Of a stretch of DNA of 49,413 nucleotides, positions 17,278 to 26,000 are shown one piece after another. The notes beneath the pieces are model-generated. The model worked only from the letters and a program-made list of their open reading frames with translations. It was not told where the DNA came from and did no database searches. Every line of letters starts with the position of its first letter. Within the stretch, counting starts at the first letter, position 1. Location: NCBI GenBank assembly GCA_030641485.1, contig DAOWHJ010000159.1, forward strand, positions 1-49,413, given 5' to 3'. The DNA is from Pseudomonadota bacterium (GTDB taxonomy: Bacteria > Desulfobacterota > Anaeroferrophillalia > Anaeroferrophillales > Tharpellaceae). Position numbers and translations under genes: made by a program.

Positions 17278-19029
17278 TCAACATTCAGGCCGTCTCTTAT
17301 CTCGACTCTTATTTTTATTCTGCTGTTTAGCAGATTTTTTTGCCCAGTTATCTCGTAAAGTAACCGTGCGGTTGAAAACTTGTTTGTCACTTGAATTCGC
17401 TTTACTATCAACCGTAAAATATCCCAGACGCTCAAACTGAACCGCTCGCCCCGCAGCTACGTCAGCCAACGCCGGTTCAAGCTTGCAATCATCAAGTACA
17501 GTTAGGGAATCAGGATTGATTTTTGCTGTAAATGACTCGCCATCTTTTTCCGCTGCGGGGTCCGGGTCTGAAAAGAGCCGATCATAAAGCCTGACTTCAG
17601 CAGAGATCGCCGTTTTTTCTGCAACCCAGTGCAACGTAGATTTAACCTTACGTCCATCGGGAGAGGTGCCACCTCTGGTGGCTGGATCATACGTACAATA
17701 AAGGGTCGTAACCTCGCCATTTTCATCCTTTTCTATGCGCTCACAGCGAATATAATAAGCATAGCGCAAACGCACCTCACGGCCAACGGTTAGGCGATAG
17801 AATTTTTTTGGCGCATCCTCCATGAAATCATCACGTTCAACGTAGATAACCCGGGAAAAAGGGACCTTGCGTTTACCCATACTCTCATCTTCAGGGTTAT
17901 TAATCGCATCAAGCTCTTCGATCTGTCCTTCAGGGTAATTCTCGATCACCACCTTCAACGGATTCAACACTGCCATATAGCGAGCTGCCCTTCGATTAAG
18001 ATCTTCGCGCACAGAGTGCTCCAGAAGGGCAACATCAACCATACTATTCCGCTTCGCCACCCCAATCCGTTCGCAGAAATTGCGGATCGACTCTGGCGAA
18101 AACCCACGCCTGCGCAAGCCCGAGAGAGTCGGCAGACGTGGATCATCCCACCCTGAAACCAGGTTCTCATCAACTAATTGTTTCAACTTACGTTTACTCA
18201 TGACAGTGTAGCTTAGATTAAGTCTAGAAAACTCAATCTGCTGGGGTTGTGAAGGGGTCAACAATTGTTCGATAAACCAGTCGTACAAAGGGCGATGATC
18301 CTGAAACTCAAGGGTGCAAACAGAGTGGGTAATCCCCTCTATGGCATCAGAGAGACCGTGGGCAAAATCGTACATCGGATAGATGCACCAGGTATCACCG
18401 GTGCGATGATGCACGACATTGGCAATCCGATAGATAACCGGGTCACGCATATTCATATTACCTGATGTCATATCTATTTTAGCCCGCAAAACTCTGGCCC
18501 CATCTGCAAAATCACCCGCCCGCATCCGCGCAAAAAGGTCAAGATTTTCGGTAACAGAACGTTCTCGGAATGGACTGTTGCGCCCAGGCTCCTGCAAATT
18601 GCCCCGATACTCCCGGGTCTCGGATGGGCTCAGGTCACAAACATAAGCCTGACCCTGCTCGATCAACTGCACGGCATAGTCATGAAGTTTGGCGAAATAG
18701 TCAGAAGCGAAAAACTCATTTTCACCCCAATCAAAACCGAGCCATCTCACATCCTCTCTGATCGAATTGACGTACTCAACCTCCTCTTTGCTCGGGTTGG
18801 TATCGTCAAACCGTAGGTTACAAACCCCGGCAAAAGTTTTTGCCAAACCAAAATTCAGACAAATTGACTTAGCATGACCTATATGCAGATAACCGTTGGG
18901 CTCCGGCGGAAAGCGAGTATGAACCCGCCCATCATTCTTTGCCGCTTTAAGATCATCAATAATCCGCTGCTGAATAAAATGTACCTTTGCTACACCCGCT
19001 GTTTTATCATCACTTTTTTGCTCTTTCAC
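17278..19029 (-). CDS. glnS: Glutamine-tRNA ligase
   Basis: The enzyme charges tRNA-Gln directly with glutamine. The 583-residue class I synthetase has the HIGH signature at residues 49-52 (RFPPEPNGYLHIGHAKS) and the KMSKS-type loop VMSKRKLKQLV near residue 277. The two C-terminal anticodon-binding beta barrels follow (PFSRVIYVERDDF and RLTVGREVRLRYAYYI). Length is slightly above the usual 550 because of a basic C-terminal tail. The start is a GTG at 19029 behind AGAGG. Upstream (toward 19200) lie an inverted repeat and a copy of repeat R1 pointing at this gene. Confidence 0.97.
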   Translation of the reverse strand: MKEQKSDDKTAGVAKVHFIQQRIIDDLKAAKNDGRVHTRFPPEPNGYLHIGHAKSICLNFGLAKTFAGVCNLRFDDTNPSKEEVEYVNSIREDVRWLGFDWGENEFFASDYFAKLHDYAVQLIEQGQAYVCDLSPSETREYRGNLQEPGRNSPFRERSVTENLDLFARMRAGDFADGARVLRAKIDMTSGNMNMRDPVIYRIANVVHHRTGDTWCIYPMYDFAHGLSDAIEGITHSVCTLEFQDHRPLYDWFIEQLLTPSQPQQIEFSRLNLSYTVMSKRKLKQLVDENLVSGWDDPRLPTLSGLRRRGFSPESIRNFCERIGVAKRNSMVDVALLEHSVREDLNRRAARYMAVLNPLKVVIENYPEGQIEELDAINNPEDESMGKRKVPFSRVIYVERDDFMEDAPKKFYRLTVGREVRLRYAYYIRCERIEKDENGEVTTLYCTYDPATRGGTSPDGRKVKSTLHWVAEKTAISAEVRLYDRLFSDPDPAAEKDGESFTAKINPDSLTVLDDCKLEPALADVAAGRAVQFERLGYFTVDSKANSSDKQVFNRTVTLRDNWAKKSAKQQNKNKSRDKRRPEC

Positions 19030-19054
19030 TTACACCTCTTATCTTTTATTTATT

Positions 19055-19146
19055 ATTTTAATGGGGTCAGAGTAAAATAAACCGCCATTAATTGATGTTT
19101 AATTATTCAGGGTCATGGTTTACTTTTACTCTGACCCCATTAAAAT
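19055..19146. repeat. 92-bp inverted repeat with GGGGTCAGAGTAAA arms
   Basis: The left arm (19055-19083) and right arm (19117-19146) are complementary over about 29 bp with a single inserted base; the first 22 bp are perfect (ATTTTAATGGGGTCAGAGTA at the left). The loop is 33 nt. The shape is that of a small non-coding foldback element (REP/MITE-like). No transposase is present nearby. It lies in the leader of glnS. Confidence 0.8.
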
Positions 19147-19150
19147 ACAG

Positions 19151-19204
19151 TTTTGTTGTGATTGGCGCTTAAGTTGCAGAGTCAATACGCGAACGTTGCT
19201 TACA
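19151..19204 (-). repeat. Dispersed repeat R1, copy a (upstream of glnS)
   Basis: Read on the minus strand this is a GTAAGCAACGTTCGC module followed at fixed distance by TGCAACTTAAGCGCCAATCA and CAACAAAA. The core is identical to 44141-44168 apart from the first base or two, and close to 32005-32033. It points toward the glnS start about 125 nt away. Confidence 0.8.
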
Positions 19205-19356
19205 TTTAAATTTCATTGTAAGCAACATTATCGGATATAGTAAACTATGTCAAACAGCAATCACAAGTTCCAATGGTGGCAGATCTATGCTACAATCAAA
19301 TTACTATTAAATATAAGTATCAAACCCTAAACACTCTGGCCCTAACCTCTCTTCCT

Positions 19357-21192
19357 ATGTATCAATCCTTTATTTTCTATATCATCGTTATCGTAACCTA
19401 CACGGCGCGACCTGAACCTGACCCGAAAAGTTTTCAGGCCGGACTGAGCCTGTTACTGGTTGTAACTCTGCTTACTCTCCTCTACGGGGCCGCACGCTGG
19501 CGCTGCCGCTCAATCTCTGTAAACATATCTGACTACAAAATAGACCGTGAGCAACTACCAGCTCTCTATGACCGGGTGCAATTGCAACTGCAGATTGGTG
19601 CTGTAATAGTTTTTTCAGTAATGGTCTATGGTGCCGACTTAGGGGGTCTGATTGAACTTTTACCTCTAGTGAAATCAAGTGAAGGAGTGAGCAGTGTTCT
19701 GGGCTTAGGTATCTTTTTTCTCCTCCAAATTATTATCTGGAGAGAGTGTCATGGCTACTTTGCCGAACAGATTATCCTCATCAAACCCTGTTCGTCTTAC
19801 ATTAAAGCCCGTTTACGATTCGCTCTAGGACTCATGATTCCCTGGTTGAGTCTGCTCTTGATTATCGACCTTTTAAACTTCGCAATACCAAAATCAGTGA
19901 CACTTTTGCTCCAAAATCCGTTGGGAGAAATTGCTCTTTTTGTCGCTTTCCTGCTCCTATTGACAACCATAGCCCCGCCGCTACTGGTACGTCTGTGGGG
20001 CTGTCGCAACCTGCCCGAATCGGCTTTGCGCCATGCGGTCGTTAAGCTTTGCCAGGCCCAAGGGGTTGGCTACCGCCAGATTATGCTCTGGCCCTCTTTT
20101 GAGGGCCGGATGGCAACTGCTGCCGTAGTCGGAGCTTTCCCTTTCAGCCGCTACCTGCTCTTAACCCCAGATCTGATTCATCTGCTTAACGGTGAAGAGA
20201 TCATAGCGGTAACCAGCCACGAATTAGGCCATGTTCGTTATCGTCACCTGCTCTTTTTTCTGCTCTTTTTCTTAAGTTTCTTTCTCTTTAACTTTCTCTA
20301 TTATAACATTGGCATTGCCTGGCTTTTAACTACCGCCCCGATTATCGCCCTGCTTGAAAATGGCTTTGAAAATTCGCAGCTCTTTTTCTCACTTCTGGAA
20401 GTCTTACCTCTCCTGATTCTCTATTTTCTCTTTTTTCGTTATATCTTCGGCTTTTTCCTGCGTAATTTTGAACGCCAAGCTGATCTCGCCAGCCTCGACC
20501 CACCAAATCTCGGGCCCGAACTGGTTTCAGCATTCATAAAACTCGGCTTTCTCCTGGGATCAGCAGGTACGAAGCCCAACTGGCATCATTTCAACATTCC
20601 GCAACGGGTCGCATTTCTAAAAGCGGCAATCAGTAACCCGGCTGTGGCCAGAAAACATCACCTCTATATCAAGAGATCCCTGGCACTTTATGTGATATTT
20701 TTCACCCTGATCATTCTCCCCGGAATTTACTGGCAGCGATCTGACCTGGATGGCAAACTCCACTACCAGCACCTCAGCAAGCGCCTTGAATACCGGTTGA
20801 AAAAAAGCCCTGACAAACCTGAACTCTGGTTTTTACTAAGCTCAATTTACATTGAGACCAATCAGGAAGATAAAGCTGTTAACGCCCTGGACCAAGCCCG
20901 TAGGTTAAAACCAAAAGACCCGGAAATCATGAATAATCTCGCCTGGCTCTTACTCACCAGTAAGGATCAAAAATTACGCGACCCAAGCCAAGCATTAAAC
21001 CTTGCCCAAAGGGCTGCAACCTTAAACCAGACGCCCTATATTCTTGACACCTTAGCCGAAGCCTACTGGTATCAAGGAAACCCAGAGATGGCTATTATAA
21101 TTGCGGAAAAAATATTAAAGGACCATCACAGTCCTGACCAGAAAGAGTATTACCAACAACAACTAAATAAATTCAGATACCAACAACCATAG
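19357..21192 (+). CDS. Membrane M48-family metalloprotease with C-terminal TPRs
   Basis: This is a polytopic inner-membrane protein (611 residues from the start chosen) with a zinc metallopeptidase domain. Several membrane segments precede a conserved WPSFEGRMATAAVVGAFPFS block. The HExxH motif is in TSHELGHVRYRH (about residue 288), flanked by hydrophobic helices, and the distal NFERQADLAS supplies the likely third zinc ligand region. The C-terminus (about 510-610) has TPR-like repeats (LWFLLSSIYIETNQEDKAVN and PYILDTLAEAYWYQGNPEMA). This architecture resembles HtpX/Ste24-type quality-control proteases. The start is unsure: ATG 19273 is in frame but adds a polar segment, and neither start has a ribosome site. 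Confidence 0.82.
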   Translation: MYQSFIFYIIVIVTYTARPEPDPKSFQAGLSLLLVVTLLTLLYGAARWRCRSISVNISDYKIDREQLPALYDRVQLQLQIGAVIVFSVMVYGADLGGLIELLPLVKSSEGVSSVLGLGIFFLLQIIIWRECHGYFAEQIILIKPCSSYIKARLRFALGLMIPWLSLLLIIDLLNFAIPKSVTLLLQNPLGEIALFVAFLLLLTTIAPPLLVRLWGCRNLPESALRHAVVKLCQAQGVGYRQIMLWPSFEGRMATAAVVGAFPFSRYLLLTPDLIHLLNGEEIIAVTSHELGHVRYRHLLFFLLFFLSFFLFNFLYYNIGIAWLLTTAPIIALLENGFENSQLFFSLLEVLPLLILYFLFFRYIFGFFLRNFERQADLASLDPPNLGPELVSAFIKLGFLLGSAGTKPNWHHFNIPQRVAFLKAAISNPAVARKHHLYIKRSLALYVIFFTLIILPGIYWQRSDLDGKLHYQHLSKRLEYRLKKSPDKPELWFLLSSIYIETNQEDKAVNALDQARRLKPKDPEIMNNLAWLLLTSKDQKLRDPSQALNLAQRAATLNQTPYILDTLAEAYWYQGNPEMAIIIAEKILKDHHSPDQKEYYQQQLNKFRYQQP

Positions 21193-21221
21193 AAACAGAT
21201 CACAACTACCCTTTGTAACCC

Positions 21222-21713
21222 TTAATTCATTACCTCTTTGAGTTTTTTGATAACATTCCGGTTCAGGGTCTGGGCACAATAGGTACCGCCACGACTGGAA
21301 CCGGCACCATCTTCCCAGGCTGCCAAAGATTTCCCACGTCCATCAAGTAGATGATACTTCAGGTCAAGAGAGGATGCACCTGCGCCAAAACCGATAAAAG
21401 CGCGGGCAGCCCGGTTGCCAGCCTTGAACTTGGCAACCTCAACGATTAAAAGATGTCCTGACCCTTTAAAATCCTTCCGCTTCTTGATTAATTTCGCTTC
21501 AAATCCGACTTTGTTTAATTGTTTAATGATATCCCGATCCATCCATTTACCAACCCGCTCAAGTTCCACCACTTGATCATGAGTTAACTTACTGGTATCG
21601 CCGCGCAATGAAAGTACCGACATTTCTCCAGCCAAACCAGCTACAACAGTTGAGCCAGCAACAAAAGTTACAAAGATCAACGAAGCACAAAACAAAAATA
21701 GTTTTTTAGACAA
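21222..21713 (-). CDS. DUF4410-like exported protein
   Basis: This 163-residue protein has an N-terminal signal peptide (SKKLFLFCASLIFVTFVAGS). The mature part resembles the DUF4410 family: VGFEAKLIKKRKDFKGSGHL, then the AARAFIGFGAGASSLDLKY core and a GRGKSLAAWEDGAGSSRG segment. The family has no established biochemical function. The start chosen is a TTG at 21713 with GGAG 7 nt upstream; the longer frame from 21767 lacks a ribosome site and would put 18 residues before the signal. It converges with the M48 gene and has no obvious operon partner. Confidence 0.75.
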   Translation of the reverse strand: MSKKLFLFCASLIFVTFVAGSTVVAGLAGEMSVLSLRGDTSKLTHDQVVELERVGKWMDRDIIKQLNKVGFEAKLIKKRKDFKGSGHLLIVEVAKFKAGNRAARAFIGFGAGASSLDLKYHLLDGRGKSLAAWEDGAGSSRGGTYCAQTLNRNVIKKLKEVMN

Positions 21714-21873
21714 GATAATTCTCCACAAAAATAAAAATTTAAAAGATACGCAACTATTCACAGCCATTACCGACTAGGTAGGGAAGAGTCACCTCACTGA
21801 CCCCAACGAAATCTCGCCCCGCCAACAACTCAGCTCGTCACTGGCAATTGTGCCCTTCAGGGTGAAACGGCCT

Positions 21874-21895
21874 GGAGGTATGTCCCCACATCGAG
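21874..21895 (+). repeat. Fragment of repeat R2
   Basis: GGAGGTATGTCCCCACATCG matches the reverse complement of 6824-6845 with few differences. A CCCTTCAGGGT at about 21853-21863 also matches the complement of 6890-6900, so this spacer holds a shortened, inverted R2 relative. Confidence 0.6.
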
Positions 21896-21929
21896 ACATG
21901 TCGAACCAAAACTGGGTATTTAATAAACA

Positions 21930-21953
21930 GTATTGAAAATTAATTTTCAATAC
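21930..21953. repeat. 24-bp perfect palindrome
   Basis: The half-site GTATTGAAAATT is followed immediately by its exact complement. It lies 5 bp beyond the terminator at 21958-21996 and could be a second stem or a protein-binding site. Confidence 0.6.
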
Positions 21954-21957
21954 CTCT

Positions 21958-21996
21958 AAAAAAAGGACGTTGGTTTTTTCAACCCAACGTCCTTTT
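21958..21996 (-). terminator. Rho-independent terminator for the NrfJ-like gene
   Basis: AAAAGGACGTTGG (21961-21973) pairs with 21984-21996. On the minus strand the stem is followed by a run of seven T, 27 nt after the stop of the gene at 22023. Confidence 0.9.
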
Positions 21997-22022
21997 CAAA
22001 GTACGGCTAAAACTGAATCTAA

Positions 22023-22874
22023 CTATTTGAATTGAGTCTCCTCAACAATAACCTGATAGCGATAACCGGCGCCAAAATCTTTGTCGGCGGCGAGAACTCC
22101 TTCACCAGTCAGAACTTCTCCGACAGTTGGTTGCTGCTGTGAGGTCAAAACTAGGTCATGGGTACCCGCTTCAAGTTTGCCACTACCATCCTGTAAGTGA
22201 ATCCAATTTTTTCCCATGATATTGGCGGAGACCTTAACCACCTTGCCGCGAATAGCAACCTTCTTCTGATTCAATTTCGCTCCCTTCTCATAGATCTCGG
22301 CAACCGTAAAAGCGTTATCTCCAGAAGCCTTTTCAATTGCGAGGTCCAACGGCGGTACCGTTACCCGACCTGAGGACTTCATCGACCCCATGCCCCCACC
22401 ACCCATAGCGGCCATCCCCATACCGGAACCAGCGTGAGGGGCTGCAGCACCGGCATCTTTCTCACCACCACTTGGACAAGCTCCGGCGGTAGCCGCCGAG
22501 GCTCCGTGACCACCCGCTTTACCAGATGTAAAAACAACTTCGTCAAATGTCCGGTTAAGGGTCTCACTCTTAAAGTTACGCATGACCATGCCCGGAGCAA
22601 AAGCTGCGGATTGGCCGACTGTAACTATAGTTTTTGGGGCTGCTACCCACTTCTCACCCGACTCTGTCGCCAGAAGAACGTAAGTGTAGCCGCCACTATC
22701 CATAGTCTCCAAAACCTTACCAGTAAGCGTGCCGGACGGCACCGCTTTATTTACAGCCCCAGCGGGACTCTCCATTTTAGCCGAGTGGGCTGTCTTATGA
22801 TTCTGCATTACCAACAAAACCGCAGCTCCCGCAATTACCACCACCACCATTAACCCAGCCAGTAAACGTTTCAT
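22023..22874 (-). CDS. Membrane-anchored two-OB-fold protein, NrfJ-like
   Basis: This 283-residue protein is predicted to be held in the inner membrane by residues 3-23 (RLLAGLMVVVVIAGAAVLLV) with the rest periplasmic. Two beta-rich OB-like units are visible. The first is at about residues 48-125 (GTLTGKVLETMDSGGYTYVL, EKWVAAP, VGQSAAFAPGMVMRNF). The second is at about 185-283 (KKVAIRGKVVKVSANIMGKN, WIHLQDGSG, LTGEGVLAADKDFGAGYRYQ). They resemble proteins annotated as NrfJ or OB-fold nucleic-acid-binding domain, common near c-type cytochromes. The linker between them (about 126-178) is Gly/Ala-rich with seven Met plus His and Cys, a possible metal-binding stretch. No cytochrome is adjacent. 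An AAGGAG site precedes the ATG. Confidence 0.75.
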   Translation of the reverse strand: MKRLLAGLMVVVVIAGAAVLLVMQNHKTAHSAKMESPAGAVNKAVPSGTLTGKVLETMDSGGYTYVLLATESGEKWVAAPKTIVTVGQSAAFAPGMVMRNFKSETLNRTFDEVVFTSGKAGGHGASAATAGACPSGGEKDAGAAAPHAGSGMGMAAMGGGGMGSMKSSGRVTVPPLDLAIEKASGDNAFTVAEIYEKGAKLNQKKVAIRGKVVKVSANIMGKNWIHLQDGSGKLEAGTHDLVLTSQQQPTVGEVLTGEGVLAADKDFGAGYRYQVIVEETQFK

Positions 22875-23018
22875 TCATATCTCCTTTTGAAACAAAGTTA
22901 ATAAAGTTGCATTTTATAATTTAAGCCACATTTGCCGCGAAATCCAGAGCAAACCGGGCCCACAAATAAACCAGACAATTACAGTCCAATATAGTACGCC
23001 ATCAACAAAAAGTCTACC

Positions 23019-23056
23019 CAAAAAAAAAGACTCCTTAATTTAGTAAGGAGTCTTTT
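23019..23056 (-). terminator. Rho-independent terminator for the fused oxidoreductase
   Basis: AAAAGACTCCTTA (23025-23037) pairs with TAAGGAGTCTTTT (23044-23056). On the minus strand the stem runs into a T-run, about 25 nt after the stop at 23081. Confidence 0.92.
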
Positions 23057-23080
23057 GGGAAATCGTCACTCGGTCTCTGA

Positions 23081-26000
23081 TTAACGATCTTTGATTAGCT
23101 CCTCAATTTCCTCTTCACTAAGAACATCCTGACGCAAGCCCGCCCGGAACTGATTCAGGGACCAGAGATAGAGATTTTGGCGCTCGTTAACTTTAACAAT
23201 TTCATCAAGAGTCTTTTCGTCTCCCGTAAACTGACCCAAAAGATCGACGACATCACGGAAAGACGTAGGCTTAATCTCTTTACCTTTAACCTTGCGAGTT
23301 TTGGGGTAGGCCTCCTCAAGATCAGGATTACCGGTGAGATCGATTCGGGCATACGGTTTTCTGGTGAAAATTGTCCAGGCCCGAGAATCGACCATCATCT
23401 TCGAGAGTTTAATCGGCAAATCATCAGTTGCCATTCCCTGACCAGTCGGACAAGGCGAGAAAAACTCAATCAAAGACGGTCCTTTATAGGCGATCGCCTC
23501 AGTCAGAATGCGCATTGCATAAACCGGGTTGGAGAGAGAGAGACGCGCGACATAAACCCCGGGGATAGCCATCGCCTGGCCAACAATTTCACGATGAAAA
23601 TCATCCTTGCCCTGAAGCTCAAGACCATAAGGCGAGGTCGTCCGATTAGAACCAAAACGACTCGCGCCCGACTTCTGAAAACCGGTATTCATATAAGCTT
23701 CATTATTGTAGATAATCCAGGTCACATCCTGGTTCTCACCTAAGGCAAAATTGAGTCCCTGATTACCAATATCGTAGAATGAACCATCACCACCAAAGAC
23801 TAAGACCTTGGTCAATTTATCAAGATACTGATTACGGAAAGCATTGAAAAGTGAAATCCGTGCCCCCAACCCCGCAGCACTAGCGGTACCAAAGCCATAG
23901 TGACCGGATGGATAAACCCGGGCATTATAGGGGTTGCTTAAACATGAAACTTCGGCACAACCGGTGGCATTGACCGTATAGACATTAAAGCCGTGGTCGA
24001 TCATATGCTGAAGCCCGCGGCCATGCTCGCGGGTCATCAGAGCCGGGATTGAACGATAAAAATCAGAGATCAGCCGCGGGTTCCGGCGGACCATTTCTGT
24101 CGCAGAAAAGACCAGGTTTTCAATGATGCCCTCGCCACAACCAGGACAGAGACTGTGACCACCGGGAATAAATTTCTGCCCAGAGTAGAGCAACATCATC
24201 TGTTGCAGATAGCGATTTTCCTTAACATAGGGTGCAACCGCCCCACTTACATCCTTCTCATATGTTTCAGGATCAAGGAAACGTGCGTCCGCGTCATTAT
24301 CGAGACAGCTTTTATCCACCAGCGAGAAGGCCTTGGTTTTACAAACCTCGACACAGGCACCACACCCCTTACAGAACTGGGGAACCACATTGATATTTAA
24401 GTAGCTATCCTTAAAAACAGCGTCACCATAACCGGTGAATTTCTTTAATTCCAGGGGGCGAAAAAGCTCTTTAGAGGCCTCTGACAGATCCCCATGTTCG
24501 CGGTCATGTAATAGGGTTACCCGCAGGGCATTATCGGGACAGGTCGCAATACATAGACCACAGGCAATACACTTTTCCGCATCAAAGACCGGCAGGGTCG
24601 TGCCAATCAAGCTGGTATCATTATACTCCGAGGTTCTTGCCGGAACAATGTTGTAGTACTGATCCCAGGGGATATCTTTGCCTTCCTGAATCGGTTTAAG
24701 AACTTTTTCGATAAAGAGGGGTCGATATTTATCACCTAAGACCGAAGGAAATGTCAGCACCGCATTTTCATCAGATTCACTATAGCCGCGGGAGATCGGC
24801 GGGTCATAGTAGATCTTCTTGACTAAAGGTTTACAATCTGAGTCCGGTTTATCACTAACATTAACTTTCGCCTCAACGCTTACACCAGAGTCACCATTAG
24901 CCTCAATAAGCTCGTAAGGAACCTCTAGAAGTTGCATGTTTATATCAACCAGTTTTGCCTTCTGGCCGCTGAATTTTCCGCTGAGTTCACTACGAAAAGC
25001 CTCATTAAATTCATCCCCGGGAAGAAGCTCGATAATTCGGTTGATGGCACCCAAAATCGGGGTACCGGGAAGATTACGCTTCAATTGCGCAACTGAGGCC
25101 CCGGTAGCATCGAGCAGAACCACATTAAAAGACGCATCCTCTAATAGGTCCCGCACCTCAGGAGTTGCCTGAAGTTTCAAATCGGCAAAACTTTTGACTG
25201 TATTGACAACTAAATAGCCGCCGGGCTTGACCCCCCTAATAAAATTTAAGAGACTGTTGTCAAGCATATATTTATCATTAAAAATTGCCAGGGTTTCAAC
25301 CTTACTGACATCCGAACAGATCCGTATCGGCTTAGTTGATACTCGAGCATTCATAACCACCATGCCGCCCTTACGTGCGGCCCCATATTTGGCACTGGTC
25401 TGAACATATTTACCGGCTTTGGCAATTATTTTGGCCAAAGTTTCCTGCGCGGTTTTTACACCTTCAGCCCCAACTCCGATAAAGCCTAAGCCAACCTCAC
25501 TCTCAACAAAGTCATCATGAACAACCTTATCAAGCATCTGCGGACCCGTAATGCCCAAGCCGTAAATACCGGCCGGTTTTTGCGAAAGCATATTTTCGAT
25601 TACGGCAAAACAGTCCTCAATACTGAAATCCTGACTTCCGAGACCGTAAATCCCGGAAGTGATAACCGGATTAAAACTTCGCCCGGTACGCTCATTATAT
25701 GCAGCATGCTTGACATCCCGCAAAAGATAGCGCTCATTAGCCAAGGCAGTTTTTTCCAGAACCGAAACCACTTTAGCATTCTGAATCCCCCGCGCAATTT
25801 CCTCACTACAAACCGGAAAGAAAAGTACAGGTCGTAAGAGCCCGACCGAAACGCCTTTACTACGATAATAATCAATCGCCTCTTTCATGGTTCCAGCTGC
25901 GGCCCCAAGACAGACAACTACATATTCAGACTCAGAGGCGTAATAATCCTCAACCACATCAAGCTCGGTCCCCAAAATTGCGTTCATAACCCGCATCGCT

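Noticed and set aside
19247..19330. Short frame starting MSNSNHKFQWW before the M48 gene
   Set aside because: Only 27 codons, out of frame with the protease and no ribosome site; not supported as a leader peptide or a frameshifted N-terminus.
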